From positions 1 through 32,888 of the forward strand of contig JANYAE010000092.1 of the NCBI GenBank assembly GCA_025355105.1: DNA of 32,888 nt, given 5' to 3'. Source of the DNA: Pseudomonadota bacterium (lineage in GTDB: Bacteria; Pseudomonadota; Gammaproteobacteria; Steroidobacterales; Steroidobacteraceae). Below, one piece after another: positions 28,103 to 32,888 of this stretch. Position 1 is the first letter of the stretch, and every line of letters begins with the position of its first letter. The translations under genes and the position numbers were made by a program. The notes beneath the pieces were generated by a model. The model ran no database searches. It was given only the letters and a program-made list of their open reading frames with translations, and was not told the origin of the DNA.

Positions 28103-29049
28103 CAGGGCGAATCCGGCTTCAGCTGGGCGTGCAAGCGCCACAGCAGGACGACCGCCAGCACCACCGTCGCGAGCCCAAACACCGCCGTCGCCAGGCCATC
28201 GCGCAGCAGTTGCGCCTCGAGGACACAGAGCCCGAGCGCGGTGTAGCCGACGCCGTAGACGACGAAGGGCTCCTGGCGATTGCGCAGCCCCTTGCCGATC
28301 GCCACCGCGGCGATCGCAAGCAGCAGCAGCGTACCGGCGGCGCGAGTGTCCGCACCAAAGCTCAGCGCGAGCGCGCCCCAGAAGGCGACGTTGGCCGCGA
28401 AATGGTCGAACACCTCGTCAAATTCCGCGACGCCGCGCAAGCGCCGGTGCGCTGTCCGCCAGGCGACGATCAGGGCGCTGCAGAGCAGCGCCTCGCAGCC
28501 CGAGTGGCGCAGGGAGCTGCCGTCCCGGAACAGCGTCTCGGCACGGGCGTCGACGCCGAACCACGCGGCGAGCGAGGTCAACGCCACCGACAGCACCAGC
28601 CGCGAATTCAGCGCATAGGCGGTGGCCGCGTGCCAGCCCGCCAGGATCAGCAGATGCCAGGACCACTGCGGTCCGAGCCAGTGGAACTGCGACTCGGCGT
28701 AGCCGAGATCGGCGCTCAGGATGAGGGCGCCGAGCAACAGCACGTAGTCGCCGCCGATCGAGCGGGCTTCGCCGCGCAGCCGGCTCCGGATCGCGGCGCC
28801 GTAACACCCTGCCGCGGCCAGCCCGAGCCCGCCGATCAGCGTCCACGGGCCGATCCGCTCGATGTTCGCCTTGAACAGCATGCCGACGCCCGTGGTGATC
28901 GCCGCCACCGCCGCGTACAGGGCGAAGCGAAGCTCGCCGAACACCGGGAACAGGCTGCCGTCGTCGAGCGCGATCGCCCGGGACGCCGTGACCCCGTCGA
29001 CCACGCCCGCCTGGTGCAGTTCGCGGTACTCCGCTTCGAGCGTGTGCAT
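28102..29049 (-). CDS. DUF2157-like polytopic membrane protein
   Basis: 315 residues. The N-terminal 35 residues (EYRELHQAGVVDGVTASRA) resemble the soluble DUF2157 start, where a short helical domain precedes the membrane part. About eight to nine hydrophobic segments follow (for example FALYAAVAAITTGVGMLF, YVLLLGALILSADLG, LLLLAIAAVAIG, AVFGLATVVLAVVLLW). Function unknown; family members are inner-membrane proteins often paired with DUF4401 genes. The ATG at 29049 lies 7 bases after a perfect TATAAT (29057-29062) with no Shine-Dalgarno, so the mRNA may be leaderless. It is coupled to the downstream membrane gene and divergent from the DUF349 gene. Confidence 0.8.
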   Translation of the reverse strand: MHTLEAEYRELHQAGVVDGVTASRAIALDDGSLFPVFGELRFALYAAVAAITTGVGMLFKANIERIGPWTLIGGLGLAAAGCYGAAIRSRLRGEARSIGGDYVLLLGALILSADLGYAESQFHWLGPQWSWHLLILAGWHAATAYALNSRLVLSVALTSLAAWFGVDARAETLFRDGSSLRHSGCEALLCSALIVAWRTAHRRLRGVAEFDEVFDHFAANVAFWGALALSFGADTRAAGTLLLLAIAAVAIGKGLRNRQEPFVVYGVGYTALGLCVLEAQLLRDGLATAVFGLATVVLAVVLLWRLHAQLKPDSP

Positions 29050-29056
29050 AGTCGAA

Positions 29057-29062
29057 ATTATA
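29057..29062 (-). promoter_or_regulatory. Perfect -10 TATAAT 7 bases before the DUF2157-like gene
   Basis: GGCTATAATTTCG on the minus strand. Normal start-site spacing would put +1 at or beside the A of the ATG at 29049. This is the clearest of several leaderless-promoter candidates in the window. Confidence 0.6.
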
Positions 29063-29148
29063 GCCGGGCGCCGGCCACCGCCGAGCCGATTGCGCCGTCC
29101 GCGGGCCAGCCTGGGCAGACATCCGCGGGCCGCCCCGTGGCAATCCTG

Positions 29149-29154
29149 TATGAT
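29149..29154 (+). promoter_or_regulatory. -10 element TATGAT for the DUF349 gene
   Basis: CTGTATGATTTTCG (five of six), 106 bases before the GTG at 29261 and 86 bases from the divergent TATAAT. The gap 29050-29260 otherwise shows nothing recognisable. Confidence 0.45.
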
Positions 29155-29260
29155 TTTCGCCCCCCTCGCCAAGACCATCGACTATGTCGGTCAGTTCAGC
29201 ATCCAGGTGCCCGGCCGCGACGACGCCGGCGCAAGCCACCGCCCGCAGCGAGGCACGGGC

Positions 29261-31954
29261 GTGATCCCGCGGCTCTTCACCAAGGCCCCGCCGCCGCCCA
29301 CCCTGGCCGAGCGCATCGGCGCGCTGCCGGCGGCGCCGGCCGATGTCCTGGCGGCGACCGCGCTTGGCATCGACACGGAGGAGCTGCGCGTCGCGGCCGT
29401 GCAGCTGCTGCCGGACGGCGAGCCGCTGCGGACGCTCGCCGGCCTCGGCTCGGCGGCCGACGGCGACGCCGCCGCCACGCCGCCGGCGGTACGCCACGCC
29501 GCCGAGGCGCGCCTCGCGCGGCTGATCGACAACGGCGCAATCGAGTTTGCGGCGTTCGCCGCCGGCGCCGAGCTGCAACCGCAGGCGCTGGCGGTGGTCG
29601 CGCTGTGCCAGGACCCCGAGCGCCTGCGTGAGGTCCTCGGGCGCATCACCGATCAGCGCACGCTCGCCAGGGTCGTGGTCGACGGCCGCTCGAGCCACCT
29701 GCGTCAGCTCGCCGCGACCGCCATCGACGACCCCGCGGTGCTCGGCGACCTGATCCGCGAGGTCCGCGGCAAGGACAAGACGGCCTACCGCATCATCCAG
29801 CAGAAGTGCGACGCGCTCACCGCCGTCTATCGCCACGCCGAGGAAGCGACGCGCGAGGGCGAGGCGGTCGCCGCGACGCTCGAGCGGCATGCCACCAAGC
29901 CGTACGACGTGATTTACGGCGCAACGCTCGAAGTGCTGACGCAGCGCTGGTCGGCGCTCGCGTCGCGCCCGCTGCCGGAGATCGAGGAGCGCGGCCGGGC
30001 CGCGCTCGAGCGCTGCCGCGAGGTCATCGCGGTGCATGATCGCGAGCTCGCGCGGCAGGCCGCGGAGCACGCGGCCCGCGAGGCCGCCGACCGCGAGGCG
30101 CGCGAGGCGCGCGAGCGTGCCGGGCTGGCCGAGCAGCAGCGGGTCGCCGAGCAGGCCGAGACGGACGCGCTCGAATCGGCCGCCGCGGCCGCGGCCCGCG
30201 AGGCCGAGGAAAAGGCGCTCTGGGAACGGCGCGCCGCCGAAGAGCAGGCGCAGCGCGAGATCGCCGGCCTTATCCGGCTCGCGCGCGAAGCACTCAAGGC
30301 CGGCAATTCGCGCAAGGCCGCGCGCTTCCGCCAGTCGATCGAGGAAGCCGCCAAGGCGGTCGCCGCGCTGCCCGTGCCGCTGGCCAAGAGTCTCGAACAG
30401 CTGGACGGCAAGCTCAACGAACTGCGGCAGTGGAAGGACTACGTCGCCGCGCCCAAGCGCATCGAACTGATCGAGGAGATGGAGGCGCTGGCCGGTTCGC
30501 AGGAGGAGCCCGCCGCGCTCGCCGAGCGCATCCGGGCCTTGCAGCAGGAATGGCGGACGATCAACAAGGGCATCGCGAGCGACGCGTCGGCGGACACCGA
30601 GCGCTTCCAGCATGCCTACCAGCTGGCCTTCAAGCCTTGCCAGGAGTACTTCGCGGCGCAGGCGGCCGAGCGCCGCAAGCACCTCGCGCAGCGCGTCACG
30701 ATCCTCGAGCGCCTGAAGGCCGTCGAGCTCAGCCAGCAGGCTGAGCCCACCGACCACACCCTGCTGCTGCAGGTGCTGCGCGAGGCGCCGCGCGAGTGGC
30801 GCGGCCATTCGCCGGTCGACGGCGACGCGGCGCGCCCGGTCGAAATCGAGTTCCACCGCGTGATGGACCGCCTGCGCAAGCGGCTCAACGCCTGGTATGA
30901 GGCCAACGAGAAGGACAAGCAGGCGCTCATTGCGCAGGCGCGGCAGCTGTCGACGCTGGACGATTCGACGGCCGCGACCGACGGCGTGAAGCGCCTGCAG
31001 TCGCTATGGAAGGACACCGGTCCCGCGTCGCGCGAGCATTCGGAACGCCTGTGGACCGAGTTCCGCGCGCTGTGCGACGCCGCCTTCAAGAAGCGCGAGC
31101 AGGCCTACGCGGCGCAGTCGGTCGCGCTCGGCGCGGCGAAAGTCGCGGCCGTCGCGCTGTGCGAGGAGGTCGAGCGCATGGCGGCGACACCGGCGACCGA
31201 GCGCGCGGCGGCCAAGGCGAAGATCGCCGAGTGGCGCGCCGCCGTCGCGGCGCTCGGCGAACTGCCGCGGGGCGACGCCCGCGGCCTCAACGACCGCTTC
31301 GAGCGCGCCGTGTCACGTTACGAGGCAGGCCTCGCGCAGCAGGACCGGCAGGACGCCGAGTCCGCCGTGTCGAATCTGGTGGCGGCCGCGCGCCACATCG
31401 GTGCCTATGAGCGCGCGCTCGCGCGCCGCGCCGAGCAAGGCGACTGCGACGCGCTGCGCGCCGCTGCCGAGGCCTTCATCGCCGCGGTCCCGCGCTGGCC
31501 GAAAGGCGGTCTCGCGGCGGCCAAGCAGGCGCTCGCCCGCGCCACGGCCTCGCTGGACGCCGACGACGGCGCGCGCGAGCGGACGCTGCGGATGCTGTGC
31601 ATCCGCTGCGAGATCCTGAGCTCGACGCCGACGCCGGCCGAGGACGAGGCGCTGCGCCGCGAATACCAGCTGCGGCTGCTGATGCAGAGCATGGGCCAGG
31701 CCGCGCACGCGGACGATCGGGACTGGGATGCGTTGCTGCTCGAATGGGTCGCGGCCGGCGGTGCCCCGCCGGCGATCCATGAGGCGCTTGAGGGAAGGTT
31801 CCTGCGCTGCCTTGCGAAGCGGCCCGCGAAGAGTTCGGCGGCCTCGCCCTTCCAGCATCACGATGGCCGTGACCGCCGCGCCGAGCGCGAGCGCCGTGAC
31901 GGGCCGGCGCGCTCCGGCGACCGCGGCACGCCGCGCGGCAGCCCGCGGCGCTAG
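29261..31954 (+). CDS. Large DUF349-repeat coiled-coil protein
   Basis: 897 residues, cytoplasmic, very rich in Ala, Glu and Arg. It begins MIPRLFTKAP, like the short N-terminus of other gammaproteobacterial DUF349 proteins. Residues about 20-240 are helical repeats (RLREVLGRITDQRTLARVV, SSHLRQLAATAIDDPAVL), and 255-345 is a long charged coiled coil. Then come several DUF349-type three-helix units with Trp and Leu at regular spacing (LQQEWRTINKGIASD, LQSLWKDTGPASREHSERLW). The last 45 residues are basic and disordered (RDRRAERERRDGPARS). DUF349 proteins have no settled function. The GTG at 29261 has GCGAGG (29248-29253) upstream; the frame is open 133 codons earlier but that region is the intergenic promoter. 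Confidence 0.88.
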   Translation: MIPRLFTKAPPPPTLAERIGALPAAPADVLAATALGIDTEELRVAAVQLLPDGEPLRTLAGLGSAADGDAAATPPAVRHAAEARLARLIDNGAIEFAAFAAGAELQPQALAVVALCQDPERLREVLGRITDQRTLARVVVDGRSSHLRQLAATAIDDPAVLGDLIREVRGKDKTAYRIIQQKCDALTAVYRHAEEATREGEAVAATLERHATKPYDVIYGATLEVLTQRWSALASRPLPEIEERGRAALERCREVIAVHDRELARQAAEHAAREAADREAREARERAGLAEQQRVAEQAETDALESAAAAAAREAEEKALWERRAAEEQAQREIAGLIRLAREALKAGNSRKAARFRQSIEEAAKAVAALPVPLAKSLEQLDGKLNELRQWKDYVAAPKRIELIEEMEALAGSQEEPAALAERIRALQQEWRTINKGIASDASADTERFQHAYQLAFKPCQEYFAAQAAERRKHLAQRVTILERLKAVELSQQAEPTDHTLLLQVLREAPREWRGHSPVDGDAARPVEIEFHRVMDRLRKRLNAWYEANEKDKQALIAQARQLSTLDDSTAATDGVKRLQSLWKDTGPASREHSERLWTEFRALCDAAFKKREQAYAAQSVALGAAKVAAVALCEEVERMAATPATERAAAKAKIAEWRAAVAALGELPRGDARGLNDRFERAVSRYEAGLAQQDRQDAESAVSNLVAAARHIGAYERALARRAEQGDCDALRAAAEAFIAAVPRWPKGGLAAAKQALARATASLDADDGARERTLRMLCIRCEILSSTPTPAEDEALRREYQLRLLMQSMGQAAHADDRDWDALLLEWVAAGGAPPAIHEALEGRFLRCLAKRPAKSSAASPFQHHDGRDRRAERERRDGPARSGDRGTPRGSPRR

Positions 31955-31964
31955 CGCGCCGCGG

Positions 31965-32306
31965 CTACTTGCGGCTGCCCGGATCGGAGCCGCCGGGAGC
32001 CATCGGCATCGGGAACAGGCTGACGTTGCCGCCCTCGTAGGCGGTGATCTTGCTGACGCCGGTCTTCTTGACCTCGTCGACCCGCAGCACCGCGTGCATC
32101 GGCAGCCAGGTGCGCTGGACGCCCGCAAACTCCGATTTGACCTTCTCCTCGCCGGGGTCGACGACCACCGAGGAGCGCTCGCCAAATACGAAGTCCTCGA
32201 CCTCGATGAAGCCAAACAGGCCGCCGTGGGTCACTTTCCGGGCATAAATCTCCCAGACCTTGCCCTCGCGGACGAACTGGACCTTGAAAATGTGACTCGC
32301 ACCCAT
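31965..32306 (-). CDS. DUF1820 family protein
   Basis: 113 residues of a small, conserved gammaproteobacterial family of unknown function: HIFKVQFVREGKVWEIYAR, GGLFGFIEVEDFVFGER, VVDPGEEKVKSEFAGVQRT, LPMHAVLRVDEV and the C-terminal GNVSLFPMP are the family hallmarks. It is soluble and probably beta-rich. The ATG at 32306 has GAAGG 3-4 bases upstream. It converges with the DUF349 gene (10-base gap) and diverges from the FHA gene. No function is proposed. Confidence 0.93.
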   Translation of the reverse strand: MGASHIFKVQFVREGKVWEIYARKVTHGGLFGFIEVEDFVFGERSSVVVDPGEEKVKSEFAGVQRTWLPMHAVLRVDEVKKTGVSKITAYEGGNVSLFPMPMAPGGSDPGSRK

Positions 32307-32338
32307 TGCCTTCGCCCGCCACCGCGCTAGCCTTTTGC

Positions 32339-32345
32339 CATATTA
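32339..32345. promoter_or_regulatory. Overlapping divergent -10 candidates
   Basis: CATATT on the plus strand (32339-32344, towards the FHA gene, 15 bases before its ATG) and TAATAT on the minus strand (32340-32345, towards DUF1820, 33 bases before its ATG) occupy the same bases in a 53-base divergent gap. Both are weak matches. Confidence 0.3.
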
Positions 32346-32359
32346 CCCGGGGAGAGGGT

Positions 32360-32888
32360 ATGGCGCTGAGACTCCGTGTCACTGGCCAGCGGGCCGTCGT
32401 GCTTGGCGAACGCGCAACGCGCGTGTTCGGCGTGCACGGCGGAAAGGTCGGCCGTGCCGGAAACAACGAGTGGGTGTTGCCGGACCCGGAGCGTTTCCTC
32501 TCCGGACACCATGCGGCGATCGAGCATCGCGGCGGCCACTGGTACGTGCTCGACACCAGTTCCAACGGCACCTTCCTCAACCAGTCGACGGTGCCGCTCG
32601 GCCGCGACAACCTGCATCTGCTGCGCGACGGCGACCGGCTGCGGATGGGCGACTACGACATGCTGGTCACCGTCACCCAGGAAAACGACTTCCCGCCGGA
32701 CGACGATTCGGTCGCGGCGCTGGACCTCGCCGCCGAGGCCGACTTCGCGCTCGCGACCCACGGCGACCTCGGCGCCGACATCGATCTCAAGCGGCTGATC
32801 GCCGACCCGAACCCACCGCCGGACGACTTCCCGCCGCCGCGCCCGGAGCCGCTCAAGGTCTCCGATGCCTACGGCCAGATGATCTCGA
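32360..32888 (+). CDS. FHA-domain protein, T6SS TagH/ImpI-like, truncated by window end
   Basis: The first 176 codons of a longer gene; the frame is open at the window's last base. The FHA domain covers about residues 3-100: GKVGRAGNNEWVLPDPERF (with the phosphothreonine-loop Gly-Arg), SGHHAAIEHRG (the Ser-x-x-His motif), DTSSNGTFLN, and LRDGDRLRMGDYDM. The phrase NEWVLPDP is characteristic of the type VI secretion FHA proteins TagH/ImpI, whose FHA domain recognises substrates of a threonine kinase (PpkA in Pseudomonas). An acidic, Pro-rich linker follows (DPNPPPDDFPPPRPEP), also typical of TagH. The ATG at 32360 has GGGGAGAGG 2-3 bases upstream. The T6SS assignment is inferred from the FHA sequence alone because no other type VI gene is visible. 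Confidence 0.8.
   Translation, partial: MALRLRVTGQRAVVLGERATRVFGVHGGKVGRAGNNEWVLPDPERFLSGHHAAIEHRGGHWYVLDTSSNGTFLNQSTVPLGRDNLHLLRDGDRLRMGDYDMLVTVTQENDFPPDDDSVAALDLAAEADFALATHGDLGADIDLKRLIADPNPPPDDFPPPRPEPLKVSDAYGQMIS

Noticed and set aside
29150..29260. Earlier ATG start (29150) for the DUF349 gene
   Set aside because: This ATG is part of the TATGAT -10 itself, and the codons between it and 29261 do not resemble the family N-terminus.
28418..30856. 812-residue minus-strand ORF opposite the DUF349 gene
   Set aside because: Antisense shadow of an Ala/Glu/Arg-rich coding region; its upstream part is out of frame with the DUF2157-like gene.

Overview
The window is a dense, very GC-rich stretch of bacterial chromosome, apparently from a gammaproteobacterium of the Xanthomonadales/Nevskiales/Steroidobacterales kind. 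The evidence is a one-piece PurL of about 1,300 residues, the glyA-nrdR-ribD-ribE...ribB-ribH-nusB-thiL gene order, the xseB-ispA-dxs order, a DUF1820 protein and a DUF349 protein, all typical of that class. I cannot place it to genus. No rRNA, tRNA, CRISPR array or insertion sequence was recognised. Nearly every gene is core metabolism or translation, with a small accessory stretch in the middle.

Layout. Bases 1-450: a rubrerythrin-like diiron protein on the minus strand, followed by a perfect 24-base palindrome. Bases 649-4674 (plus): xseB, ispA and dxs (isoprenoid precursors), then folE2 (folate). Bases 4705-6108 (minus): a Ser/Thr kinase fused to a cyclic-nucleotide-binding domain, with a CRP-type palindrome just upstream. 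Bases 6145-9174 (minus): ribB (RibBX type), ribH, nusB, thiL. Bases 9230-13078: an inserted block holding yciH, a chimeric tad pilus-locus scar, a GNAT acetyltransferase, a secreted class C beta-lactamase-fold hydrolase and an 80-residue orphan. Bases 13170-16752 (minus): glyA, nrdR, ribD, ribE. Bases 16852-17811 (minus): a histone-deacetylase-family hydrolase. Bases 17975-22039 (plus): ettA, hutH, and a DUF4145-like protein. Bases 22064-26823 (minus): purL, murI. Bases 27005-29049 (minus): two coupled polytopic membrane proteins. Bases 29261-31954 (plus): a large DUF349 protein. Bases 31965-32306 (minus): DUF1820. Bases 32360-end (plus): the start of an FHA-domain protein of the type VI secretion kind, cut by the window edge.

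How it works together. The minus-strand glyA/nrdR/rib/nusB/thiL genes form one widely conserved operon for one-carbon, riboflavin and thiamine cofactor supply. Here about 4 kb of unrelated DNA splits it between ribE and ribB. RibB keeps its DHBP synthase half, but its GTP cyclohydrolase II half lacks the zinc cysteines, so the first riboflavin enzyme must come from elsewhere.

I found no complete new system. The observations most worth checking are the split rib operon with its cpaF/tadG chimeric scar, a set of five genes whose -10-like elements sit 6-7 bases before the start codon (leaderless mRNAs), a histidine ammonia-lyase whose cofactor triad reads Ala-Cys-Gly and whose start overlaps ettA, and the kinase-cyclic-nucleotide fusion with a CRP-like site in front of it.
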